From assembly GCA_035444405.1 (NCBI GenBank), contig DAOMOP010000002.1:17763-81762 (forward strand): 64,000 nt of DNA, written 5' to 3'. The notes beneath the pieces were generated by a model. The model was not told the origin of the DNA. It saw nothing but the letters and a program-made list of their open reading frames with translations, and did not search any database. Made by a program: the position numbers and the translations under genes. This document shows, piece after piece, positions 8,316-15,893 of the stretch. This stretch comes from DAOMOP01 sp035444405. Its GTDB lineage: Bacteria; Pseudomonadota; Gammaproteobacteria; Burkholderiales; Rhodocyclaceae. Each line of letters begins with the position of its first letter. Within the stretch, counting starts at the first letter, position 1.

Positions 8316-8329
8316 CTGTGATGCATCTT
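8307..8329. promoter_or_regulatory. NsrR-type operator 2 (nsrR / DUF2249 intergenic region)
   Basis: Half-sites AAGAGTCA and TGCATCTT with a 7-nt spacer; the right half is a perfect match to the NsrR consensus and the left matches 6 of 8. It covers the -35 of the minus promoter and lies just upstream of TATAAT (8344-8349), the likely -10 of nsrR, suggesting autoregulation. Confidence 0.7.
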
Positions 8330-8343
8330 TTGATCACAGCCCC

Positions 8344-8349
8344 TATAAT
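8344..8349 (+). promoter_or_regulatory. Probable -10 element of nsrR
   Basis: A consensus TATAAT lies 48 bp before the nsrR start. No good -35 is seen at 16-18 bp. NsrR operator 2 occupies the -35 region. Confidence 0.5.
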
Positions 8350-8397
8350 GTGTCCGAATATCGACGATTGAACCGGCAATGTGCCGCAGGAGCCTTG

Positions 8398-8919
8398 ATG
8401 CACATCACCCAGCATACCGACTATGCGCTGCGCGTCCTGATCTATCTGGGCGAGAACACCGAGCGACTGGCCACCATTTCGGAGATCTCCGAACGCTTCG
8501 AGATCTCGCGCAGCCACCTGATGAAGGTCGTCAATCAGCTCGTGCGGGAAGGCTTCGTGCAGGGCCTGCGCGGCAAGGGCGGCGGGCTGCGGCTGGCCCG
8601 TGGCGCCGCGTCGATTCGCATTGGCGACGTGGTGCTGCGCATGGAGCGCGACATGGATCTGGTCGAGTGCTTCGGTGAAGGCAGCAAGTGCCTGCTCGAT
8701 CCGGGCTGCAAGCTGAAATCGGCTCTATCGAATGCGCTGAAAGCGTTTCTCGGCAGCCTCGACGAAGTCACCCTCGCCGACCTGCTCGGCACGCCGAAGA
8801 CACGCACGCTGCATCAGATCCATCCGCTCACGCCGCTCAGCAGCGCAGCACCGTTGCACCGCCCTGCCCGCTCGCCCGCCCGCGATGAAACAGCACCGTC
8901 CGACCTGCCGACGTCGTGA
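8398..8919 (+). CDS. nsrR: Nitric-oxide-sensing Rrf2-family repressor NsrR
   Basis: A 173-residue Rrf2 regulator that binds a [4Fe-4S] cluster and loses DNA binding when NO attacks it. The N-terminus reads MHITQHTDYALRVLIYL with Asp8, the fourth cluster ligand in characterised NsrR, and the three cluster cysteines are C91, C98 and C104 (VECFGEGSKCLLDPGC). The winged helix contains ISRSHLMKVVNQL. The C-terminal 35 residues are a Pro/Ala-rich tail. Start set at the ATG after CAGGAG. Three matching operators in this window make its role concrete: two in its own upstream region and one before the DUF59 gene. Confidence 0.93.
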   Translation: MHITQHTDYALRVLIYLGENTERLATISEISERFEISRSHLMKVVNQLVREGFVQGLRGKGGGLRLARGAASIRIGDVVLRMERDMDLVECFGEGSKCLLDPGCKLKSALSNALKAFLGSLDEVTLADLLGTPKTRTLHQIHPLTPLSSAAPLHRPARSPARDETAPSDLPTS

Positions 8920-8942
8920 GGGGCGCACGTGGCAAACCGCGG

Positions 8943-10175
8943 TCAGTACAGGATGCGGCAGCGAATCGTGCCCTCGATCGCGCTGAGTTCGTCGAAAGCG
9001 AACTGGCTCGCCGCGGCATCGACGTCGATCACGACGTAACCGACCTGCGCGTTGGTCTGCAGGTACTGCCCGGCGATGTTGATGCCGGCCGCCGAAAACC
9101 GCTCGTTGATGCGCGCGAGCATGCCCGGCACGTTCTTGTGAATGTGCAGTACCCGACACATGCCGGCGTGCTCGGGTAGCGAGACCTCGGGAAAGTTCAC
9201 CGCCGAGATCGTCGAGCCGTTGTTGCTGTAGCGGATCAGCTTCGCCGCGACCTCCCGCCCGATATTGGCCTGTGCCTCGGCGGTCGAGCCGCCGATGTGC
9301 GGAGTCAGGATGACGTTGTCGAAGCGTGTGAGCGGCGACACGAACGGCTCGTCGTTGCTCTTCGGCTCGGATGGGAAAACGTCGATGGCCGCACCGCGCA
9401 AGTGGCCGCTGTCCAGCGCCTCGACCAGTGCGTCGATATCGACGACCTTGCCGCGCGAGGCGTTGATCAGGAAGCCGCCCGGCTTCATCGCCGCCAGCGC
9501 ACGCGCGTCGATCATGTTGCGGGTCGCCGGCGTGTCGGGCACGTGCAGGCTCACGACGTCGGCCGTCGCCAGCAGCCGCTCGAGCGAATCGACCGGGCGC
9601 GCATTGCCGAGCGACAGCTTGGGCTCGATGTCGTGAAACGCGACAGCCATGCCGAGCTGCTCGGCCAGCACGCCGATCTGGGTGCCGATGTGACCGTAGC
9701 CGACGATGCCGCGCGTCTTGCCGCGCACCTCCCACGCGTCGGCCGCACTCTTCATCCATCCGCCGCGATGCAGCAGCGCGTTCTTGGCCGGAATGCCGCG
9801 CATCAGCATGATGATCTCGGCCAGCACGAGCTCGGCGACACTGCGCGTGTTCGAGAATGGCGCATTGAACACCGGGATGCCGCGCCGGGCGGCCGCATCG
9901 AGATCGACCTGGTTCGTGCCGATGCAAAAGCAGCCGATCGCCACCAGCTTGTCGGCTTCGGCAAGCACCGCTTCGGTGAGCTGTGTGCGCGAGCGGATGC
10001 CCACGAAGTGCGCGCCAGCGATGGCCTCGATCAGATCGGCGCCGGACAGCGCGCGCGGGCGGGCATCGATCTGCGTATAGCCGTCGGCCACCAACGCGTC
10101 GGTCGCGGACTGGTGGATGCCTTCGAGCAGGACGAACCTGAGCTTGTCCTTTTGCAGCGAAAGTCGAGCTGGCAT
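8943..10175 (-). CDS. serA: D-3-phosphoglycerate dehydrogenase SerA
   Basis: First enzyme of the phosphorylated serine pathway: 3-phosphoglycerate + NAD+ to 3-phosphohydroxypyruvate. At 410 residues it matches the E. coli-type SerA length. The substrate domain is followed by the Rossmann motif GYGHIGTQIG, catalytic-region motifs NASRGKVVDIDAL and LTPHIGGSTAEAQ, and a C-terminal ACT domain (VLHIHKNVPGMLARINERF) that in E. coli binds serine for feedback inhibition. It is last in a run of four minus-strand genes behind the NsrR-type operator at 12521; whether it is co-transcribed with them is uncertain (98-bp gap). Confidence 0.93.
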   Translation of the reverse strand: MPARLSLQKDKLRFVLLEGIHQSATDALVADGYTQIDARPRALSGADLIEAIAGAHFVGIRSRTQLTEAVLAEADKLVAIGCFCIGTNQVDLDAAARRGIPVFNAPFSNTRSVAELVLAEIIMLMRGIPAKNALLHRGGWMKSAADAWEVRGKTRGIVGYGHIGTQIGVLAEQLGMAVAFHDIEPKLSLGNARPVDSLERLLATADVVSLHVPDTPATRNMIDARALAAMKPGGFLINASRGKVVDIDALVEALDSGHLRGAAIDVFPSEPKSNDEPFVSPLTRFDNVILTPHIGGSTAEAQANIGREVAAKLIRYSNNGSTISAVNFPEVSLPEHAGMCRVLHIHKNVPGMLARINERFSAAGINIAGQYLQTNAQVGYVVIDVDAAASQFAFDELSAIEGTIRCRILY

Positions 10176-10272
10176 GTCGGCTCCTCAAATGATGGAAATC
10201 GCGACGGCATCCGCGGCACTGACCGCGACGAACGCCGACGCTCCGGCGTGCGGGTGGTGCGCGAACGCCCGA

Positions 10273-10884
10273 TCAGCGCGCCGCTACGATGCGGAACACC
10301 TCGGTGTCCTTCTCGTGGTCGACGAGAATCCGTGCCACACGTTCCTGCCACAGCACGCCGAAGCGGCGGCGCTCGTCGGCGCTCGCCTCGCCGCGCATGC
10401 ACAAGCCCATCAGCGGCGCCATGTCCGGATCGGCCGGCACGCGCGACAGATCGGCCTCGGCATCGACCGCCGCGCCGTTGTCGACGCGCGTGAAGCGCAG
10501 CGCGAGCGGCACCTCGGCCTCGAAGCGCTGCAGCCCGCGTCGCACGAACTGTCCGGCGAGTCCCTTGAAGCCGCCCTCCTGCGTCGCCCCGGTGAGCAGC
10601 GTCACGACGCTCGCGACGACGCCGGTGACGCCGTCGGTCAAGCCGTCGCGAAACGCGACCCGCACGCCGCCGCGCTCGGGCAGCTCACCGGCATAGAGCG
10701 CCTCGAGCGCATGGCAGGTCAGCATGTACGCCGAGCCGACGGTCGGGCACGAATGCCCGGCGAGCTTAACCGCGTCGTCGTAGCCATACTCGAGCACACC
10801 GTCACGCGCCGCGCCGAGGAAGTCGGCGAGCGGGTCGCGCACGCGCAGACGGCGCACCTGAGAGAAAAAATCCGGAAACTGCAT
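10273..10884 (-). CDS. FmdE-like domain protein
   Basis: A 203-residue protein that resembles the FmdE domain (molybdenum formylmethanofuran dehydrogenase subunit E region): GHSCPTVGSAYMLTCHALE near residue 43 supplies His and Cys residues of the metal-binding pocket. It lacks the C-terminal zinc ribbon of archaeal FmdE. Start placed at the ATG behind AGGAGGTTGTG. The function outside methanogens is unknown. It follows the NnrS-like gene by 82 bp on the same strand, in a set that begins with an NsrR operator, which suggests a link to nitrosative stress or metal-cofactor repair (inference). Confidence 0.7.
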   Translation of the reverse strand: MQFPDFFSQVRRLRVRDPLADFLGAARDGVLEYGYDDAVKLAGHSCPTVGSAYMLTCHALEALYAGELPERGGVRVAFRDGLTDGVTGVVASVVTLLTGATQEGGFKGLAGQFVRRGLQRFEAEVPLALRFTRVDNGAAVDAEADLSRVPADPDMAPLMGLCMRGEASADERRRFGVLWQERVARILVDHEKDTEVFRIVAAR

Positions 10885-10966
10885 CACAACCTCCTGTGGA
10901 AACGAAACCAAGGTCGGCAAAACGGCCGCCGCCTGCAAGACCGATCACCCGCCGGCGTGACGACCG

Positions 10967-12055
10967 TCAGCGCCCTGCCCGGCCGCGACCGCGTACGACG
11001 CTTGCGACCATCGTGACGATGAACAGCAGCAATGCCACCGCGTTCGCCAGTGCGCCGTGCTGGCGCAGCGGGAACGATTCGGCCAGTGTGCCGGCCATGC
11101 GCAGCGCCAGCGAGCCGTGCAGCGCCAGCAGCGGCAGGTAGAACACCGGGTGGTACGGGATCTTCACCCGCATGACGGCCGGGAAGATGATCGGCGCATG
11201 ACCGAAGACCATCGCGAAGACGAAGCCGAGCGCGATCGCATGGAGTGCCGCGTCGCGCAGCGCATGCCCGGGCACGAAGCCGCCGAGCAGCCCGAGGGCG
11301 GCCCCGATGGCGAGCCACGCGTAGCCCGACAGCAGGCAGATCGCGATGAACTGCGCGAGTCCGCGCTGGCGCGCATTGTGCCGGGCGATGTCGTAGCGCA
11401 GCAGCCACAGCGACAGGGCGAGCAGGCCGGCGGCGAAGATCGCCAGTCCGGCCGCTTCGAAGCGCACGGTGATCGTCGCACCGGCCAGGATCACGGCGGT
11501 CACGCCGATGAACAGCGGTGGCGCAGCCGGCCGTGCCGGCAGGAAACGCGTCAGCTCGAGCCGCTCGCCGGCGATCGTCAGCACCAGGAAGGCAAGCCAC
11601 CACGAAACCGCCGCATTGATGTTGCCGCTCGCAAGCCATGCGAGATTGCCGATCAGCCAGCACAGCGCAGCGATCGCGAGCATCACCGTGAACAGCGCGA
11701 TCTGGCGCTGGACGACGCGCAGGCTGGCCAGAATCAGCAGGGCCGAGCCGCCGACGAAAGCCGTCTGCACGAACCACAGCGGCAGCCCCAGCAGCGCGGC
11801 GAGCCCGCCGACGCCGCACGCGAGCGGCGCGCCGTAGGCCCAGCCGCGGCCGAGCGCAACCGCGCGCTCGAGGCTGATCACGGTGCCGAAAAAGGCCGAA
11901 ATCATCAGCGCGCCGTGCAGCCCCGCCTGCGCGGCCGCCGCGCTGGGCACCTCGACTGCAAAGCGCGCGAGCCCGCCCAGCACGCCGGCGACCAGCGACA
12001 ACATGCCGAGAATCAGCATCGGAAGGCGCGCACGCGGGCGCAGATCGTCGAACAT
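10967..12055 (-). CDS. NnrS-like polytopic membrane protein
   Basis: A 362-residue protein with about 12 hydrophobic helices. It is not a close copy of the nnrS product at 6276 but shares its design, including histidine-bearing helices such as LHAIALGFVFAMVFGHAP and the segment IPYHPVFYLPLLALHGSLAL. Start set at the ATG giving MFDDLRPRARLPMLIL; the upstream open frame is probably not translated. It lies 128 bp after the DUF59 gene and before the FmdE-like gene. A haem or metal-binding membrane role linked to NO is inferred from the family and the NsrR site, not proven. Confidence 0.68.
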   Translation of the reverse strand: MFDDLRPRARLPMLILGMLSLVAGVLGGLARFAVEVPSAAAAQAGLHGALMISAFFGTVISLERAVALGRGWAYGAPLACGVGGLAALLGLPLWFVQTAFVGGSALLILASLRVVQRQIALFTVMLAIAALCWLIGNLAWLASGNINAAVSWWLAFLVLTIAGERLELTRFLPARPAAPPLFIGVTAVILAGATITVRFEAAGLAIFAAGLLALSLWLLRYDIARHNARQRGLAQFIAICLLSGYAWLAIGAALGLLGGFVPGHALRDAALHAIALGFVFAMVFGHAPIIFPAVMRVKIPYHPVFYLPLLALHGSLALRMAGTLAESFPLRQHGALANAVALLLFIVTMVASVVRGRGRAGR

Positions 12056-12183
12056 TGGCGACTCGGATGCAAAGGACAGGATGTCGTCACGATGCCGCGG
12101 AACTGCGCCAGGCACCGTGATCGCGGTCAAGGTTCTCGCGCCCGCCCCACCGCGCGAGGCCGGCAAGGACAACCGGCGCGAGC

Positions 12184-12501
12184 CTACCAGCCGAAGTGGC
12201 GCCGCGCATCGGTCTTCATCATGCCGGGATTCCAGGGCGGATCCCACACCAGCTGTACATCGACGGCCAGTCCCTCGGGCAGCAGCGCATCGAGCACGGC
12301 GTCGATGTCGTCGATGATCATGTCGGCCATCGGACACGCCGGTGAAGTCATCGTCATCGTGATGCGCACCTTTTCGGGTGTCGCGTCGATGCCGTAGACG
12401 AGGCCGAGATCGACGATGTTGACGCCCACCTCGGGATCGATGACCTGACGCAGGGCGGTGCGAATCGCTTCGACGTCGGGCGAGGGAGTTGGCGTGCTCA
12501 T
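12184..12501 (-). CDS. MIP18/DUF59-family metal-sulfur cluster protein
   Basis: A 105-residue protein of the MIP18 (SufT/PaaD N-terminal) family: DPEVGVNIVDLGLVYGI and the conserved cysteine in TMTSPACPMADMI. The C-terminus ends VWDPPWNPGMMKTDARRHFGW-like (short motif PWNPGMM), as in stand-alone members. These proteins assist Fe-S cluster maturation. A perfect NsrR operator ends 20 bp upstream of the ATG, so expression should rise under NO, when Fe-S clusters are damaged. It heads the transcript that continues into the NnrS-like and FmdE-like genes. Confidence 0.85.
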   Translation of the reverse strand: MSTPTPSPDVEAIRTALRQVIDPEVGVNIVDLGLVYGIDATPEKVRITMTMTSPACPMADMIIDDIDAVLDALLPEGLAVDVQLVWDPPWNPGMMKTDARRHFGW

Positions 12502-12520
12502 GGGACCATCCGCGCAGTTA

Positions 12521-12543
12521 AAGATGCATTGATGTTGCATCTT
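12521..12543. promoter_or_regulatory. nsrR-box: Perfect NsrR operator before the DUF59 gene
   Basis: Perfectly inverted half-sites AAGATGCA and TGCATCTT are separated by 7 nt, the best NsrR match in the window. It lies 19 bp upstream of the DUF59 start codon on the minus strand, where it would overlap the promoter or transcription start. Confidence 0.85.
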
Positions 12544-12615
12544 ACGTCCAGTCGCGCGCGCGCGTCAATCTCCGCTCGGTGTCCTCGGGCGGCACGCGAG
12601 GCGGCCGCCCGCCGC

Positions 12616-13938
12616 CTAGCCGAACCAGCGCACCAGCACCAGACTGATGGACGGGAAGAACACCAGCAGCAGGATGCGCACCGCATCGGACAGCAGGAAC
12701 GGCACGACCCCGCGGAAAGTGACGCCCATCGGCACATCGCGGGCGAGGCTGTTGATGATGTAGACGTTCATGCCGACCGGCGGCGTGATCAGCCCGATCT
12801 CGACCACCATCAGTGCCATGATGCCGAACCAGATCGCCTTGTCGGTGCTGTCGAGGCCGAAGAAATCGAGCCCCATGATCACCGGAAAGAAGATCGGCAC
12901 GGTCAGCAGGATCATCGACAGGCTGTCCATGATGCAGCCGAGCAGCAGCAGGATCAGGAAGATGCTGAACAGCACCGCCAGCGGCGGCAGCCCCGCGCCG
13001 GTGACCCAGCTCGCCAGCTCGTTCGGCATCTGCGTGAGCGCGAGAAACACGTTCAACACGTCGGCGCCGAGCAGGATCAGGAAGATCATGCCGGTGGCCT
13101 GGGCGGTGCCGTAGACGCATTCGAGCCAGCCGCGTCCCCGCAGCCCACCCGAATGCAGTGCGACGATGCCGGTTGCGATCGCGCCGATCGCGGCCGCTTC
13201 GGTCGGCGTGAAGATGCCGCCATAGATGCCGCCGATCACGACGATGAAGATCACGACCACCTGCCACACGCGACCGAGCGCGCGCAAGCGTTCGCGCCAG
13301 CTGCACCGTTCCCCGGCCGGGCCGGCATCGGGATAGATGCGCACATACACCATGATCGCGATCATGTAGCCGACCGCGGCGAGAATGCCCGGCACGAAGG
13401 CCGCCAGGAACAGCTTGGCGATGTTCTGCTCGGTCAGGATCGCGTAGATCACCAGCACCACCGACGGCGGAATCAGGATGCCGAGGGTGCCGCCGGCCGC
13501 GAGCGCTCCGGTCGCGAGCCCCGGCGCATACTTGTGGCGACGCAGCTCCGGCAGCGCCACCTGCCCCATGGTGGTGGCGGTTGCGAGCGACGAGCCGCAG
13601 ATCGCGCCGAAGCCGGCGCAGGCGCCCACCGAGCCCATCGCGATGCCGCCGCGCCAGTGGCCGATGAAGGCATTGGCGGCATCGAACAAGCCCTTGGACA
13701 GTCCGCCGCGCAGCGCGAACTGGCCCATCAACAGGAACAGCGGCACCACCGAGAGATCGTAGACCGAGTAGCGGGCATAGGCCGCGGTCTTCAGATAGGC
13801 GAGCAGCGGCGTCCAGCCGATCAGCGCAACGTAGCCGCCGATGCCGGTGACCAGCATCGCGATGGCGACATGGATGCGCAGCGCGAGCAGGCAGATCAGC
13901 ACGCCGAAGGCGAGCAGCCCCATCTGTATGCCGCTCAT
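12616..13938 (-). CDS. TRAP transporter large permease (DctM family)
   Basis: A 440-residue, about 12-helix membrane subunit that forms the sodium-driven translocation path of a TRAP uptake system. It has the DctM signatures GACAGFGAICGSSLATATTM, GTLGILIPPSVVLVIYA, GGIFTPTEAAAIGA and LITPPVGMNVYIINS. Its start overlaps the stop of the small permease by 4 bp (ATGA at 13935). The order dctP-dctQ-dctM on the minus strand forms a complete transporter. With an aryl-CoA ligase gene upstream, an aromatic or organic acid substrate is likely (inference). Confidence 0.92.
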   Translation of the reverse strand: MSGIQMGLLAFGVLICLLALRIHVAIAMLVTGIGGYVALIGWTPLLAYLKTAAYARYSVYDLSVVPLFLLMGQFALRGGLSKGLFDAANAFIGHWRGGIAMGSVGACAGFGAICGSSLATATTMGQVALPELRRHKYAPGLATGALAAGGTLGILIPPSVVLVIYAILTEQNIAKLFLAAFVPGILAAVGYMIAIMVYVRIYPDAGPAGERCSWRERLRALGRVWQVVVIFIVVIGGIYGGIFTPTEAAAIGAIATGIVALHSGGLRGRGWLECVYGTAQATGMIFLILLGADVLNVFLALTQMPNELASWVTGAGLPPLAVLFSIFLILLLLGCIMDSLSMILLTVPIFFPVIMGLDFFGLDSTDKAIWFGIMALMVVEIGLITPPVGMNVYIINSLARDVPMGVTFRGVVPFLLSDAVRILLLVFFPSISLVLVRWFG

Positions 13939-14456
13939 GCGCGCGCCTCGTACAGTCTTGCGAAGGCCGTGTACAGCGCCGCAAAGCCGAGCAGCACGAA
14001 TGACGGCACCATCGGCACATAGGCGTACCAGGTCGGCACGCGCAGAATCATCGAGCTGTCACCGCCGCCGCGCAGCTCGAGCAGGCCTGCCCAAAGGCGC
14101 CACGCCACCAGAAACGCGGCCGCCGCCAGCACCAGCGCGGCGATCGTGTCGAGGATCGCCAGCACGTGCCGATGCGCCTTGATCGTGAAGAAGTCGACGA
14201 TGATGTGCCCGCGCACCATCTGGCAGAACGGCAGAAACATCGCCACCGAGATCGCACAGCCCATCTGCACGAGCTCGAAGTCGCCGGTGATAGGCGTGCC
14301 GATGGTCGCACGCCCGATCACGCTCACGACCGTCATCAACGCCATCGCCGCCAGCACCAGCCCGCCCCCGAGTGCGAATGCACGGCAGGAATGGTCGAGC
14401 GCAAGGCCGAGTGGCCCCTTTGGCCGCAGGAATGCCTGCGCCACTGCTTCACCCAT
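13935..14456 (-). CDS. TRAP transporter small permease (DctQ family)
   Basis: A 173-residue protein with four membrane helices and DctQ features (FELVQMGCAISVAMFLPFCQ; RGHIIVDFF). It couples the periplasmic binding protein to the large permease. It overlaps the large-permease gene by 4 bp and follows the binding-protein gene by 83 bp. The start gives MGEAVAQAFL. Confidence 0.88.
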   Translation of the reverse strand: MGEAVAQAFLRPKGPLGLALDHSCRAFALGGGLVLAAMALMTVVSVIGRATIGTPITGDFELVQMGCAISVAMFLPFCQMVRGHIIVDFFTIKAHRHVLAILDTIAALVLAAAAFLVAWRLWAGLLELRGGGDSSMILRVPTWYAYVPMVPSFVLLGFAALYTAFARLYEARA

Positions 14457-14539
14457 GGATGTCCCCCTTGTCGGCCGAACCGCGCCGTGCGCGGCGGCGT
14501 CCGCGCACCGGCCGGTGCGCGGACAGACGCATCGACGGC

Positions 14540-15580
14540 TCAGTGGCCGCTATGCTTGGCGATGAGCTTTTGCGCCGCGTCGAGCAGCGCCTCGCTGTCG
14601 GCACCCTTGGCCTTGACGTCGCGGAGCCACTCTGCGGTGACCTTCTCGCTCGCCTGCTTCCACTGCTCGAGCTCGGCAGCCGGGATCACGTTGATCGGAT
14701 TGCCGCGATCGACGACCTTCTGGCGTGCCGGTCCGTCCGCCGCATCCCAGACGCTGCCGATCCACGCCGAGGTTTCCGCGCCGCTGTTCGCATCGATGAC
14801 CTTCTTCAGGTCGTCGGGCAGCCCGTCGTAACGGGCCTTGTTCATCGCGAACACGAAGACGGTGGTGTAGAGGCCCGGATAGTTCGGATCGGTCTCGCTC
14901 GCATAGCGCGTGAGCTCCTGCACCTTGACCGCCGGCACGACCTCGTACGGAATGATGGCGCCGTCGATGACGCGCTTGGACAGCGCCTCGGGGACCTGCG
15001 GCACCGGCATGCCGACCGGGGTGGCGCCGAGCGAGGCCAGCATCAGGTTGGTGAGCCGCGTCGGGGCGCGCAGCTTGAGCCCGCTCAGATCGGCGAGGCC
15101 GTTGATCGGCTTGCTCGCCATGAAGAAGTGGCCGGGGCCATGCACGTGGAACGCGAGCGGCCTGACATCCTTGAACTCGGCCTGGTCATGCGCCTGCACG
15201 AAGTCCCACACCGCGCGGCTGGTCGCCTCGGCGGTGGTCATCATGAACGGCAGCTCGAACACCTCGACGATCGGGAAGCGGCCGGCGCTGTAGCCGGGCA
15301 GCGTCCACACGATGTCGGCGATGCCGTCGCGTGCCTGATCGATCAGCTGCGGCGGCGTGCCGCCGAGCTGCATGGCCGGAAAGATCTGGCACTTCAGCCG
15401 GCCGGCCGACTCGCTGTTGATCTTGTCACACCACGGCGTGATGAACTTCGCGTGCGCCGTCGAACCGGTGGGCAGGAAGTGGTGTACCCGCAGCGTGACC
15501 TGCTCGGCCGCGGCCGGCAGAGCCGCGGCCAGGCACAGCGATGCGGCCAGGCCGCGCAGAAACATCCTGGGCTTCAACAT
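14540..15580 (-). CDS. TRAP transporter periplasmic substrate-binding protein (DctP family)
   Basis: A 346-residue protein with a cleavable signal peptide ending near ALPAAAEQ (about residue 25). Mature-domain DctP motifs include HHFLPTGSTAHAKFITPWCD, FELPFMMTTAEATSRAVWD and GLKLRAPTRLTNLMLASLGA, including the Arg that usually pairs with a carboxylate ligand. Start at the ATG behind CAGGAGACGATC. It is first in the dctPQM order. The substrate is not determinable from sequence; a carboxylate, probably aromatic, is suggested by the neighbouring CoA ligase gene. Confidence 0.9.
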   Translation of the reverse strand: MLKPRMFLRGLAASLCLAAALPAAAEQVTLRVHHFLPTGSTAHAKFITPWCDKINSESAGRLKCQIFPAMQLGGTPPQLIDQARDGIADIVWTLPGYSAGRFPIVEVFELPFMMTTAEATSRAVWDFVQAHDQAEFKDVRPLAFHVHGPGHFFMASKPINGLADLSGLKLRAPTRLTNLMLASLGATPVGMPVPQVPEALSKRVIDGAIIPYEVVPAVKVQELTRYASETDPNYPGLYTTVFVFAMNKARYDGLPDDLKKVIDANSGAETSAWIGSVWDAADGPARQKVVDRGNPINVIPAAELEQWKQASEKVTAEWLRDVKAKGADSEALLDAAQKLIAKHSGH

Positions 15581-15893
15581 GATCGTCTCCTGATATTGTG
15601 TTTTGAATCGGGCACGAACGACGGCTGCCACGCTCGGCAACCAAGGCCCATGCCCGTACTGCCTCGTCCGGCAACCGCGCCTGGAGCACGGTTGCCGGAT
15701 GACTGGTGCGCACCGATCGGAGCTGGTGACCGATGCCGGGATGAAACAGGGCGGAGCTGGCCTCGTCCAGGCCTGACGCATGCCGCCCGATACTGCATCG
15801 CCTGGGGGCTCTGAACCCACGCCCACGGCACTGCACTATAAATCCTGGCAATGCAGTAGAGTGCACCAATGCTGCAATCGAATGCGTCGTGAG
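15581..15893. other. 313-bp intergenic region between the CoA-ligase stop and dctP
   Basis: No gene is visible here. On the minus strand a TATAGT hexamer near 15835 lies between ACTGCA and TGCAGT arms (about 15830-15857), which could be a promoter with an operator for the TRAP genes; no convincing -35 is present. Confidence 0.4.

Noticed and set aside
12542..14020. Long minus-strand frames overlapping the TRAP permease genes in another phase
   Set aside because: Translations lack membrane segments and homologous motifs; the DctM and DctQ frames are clearly the real genes.
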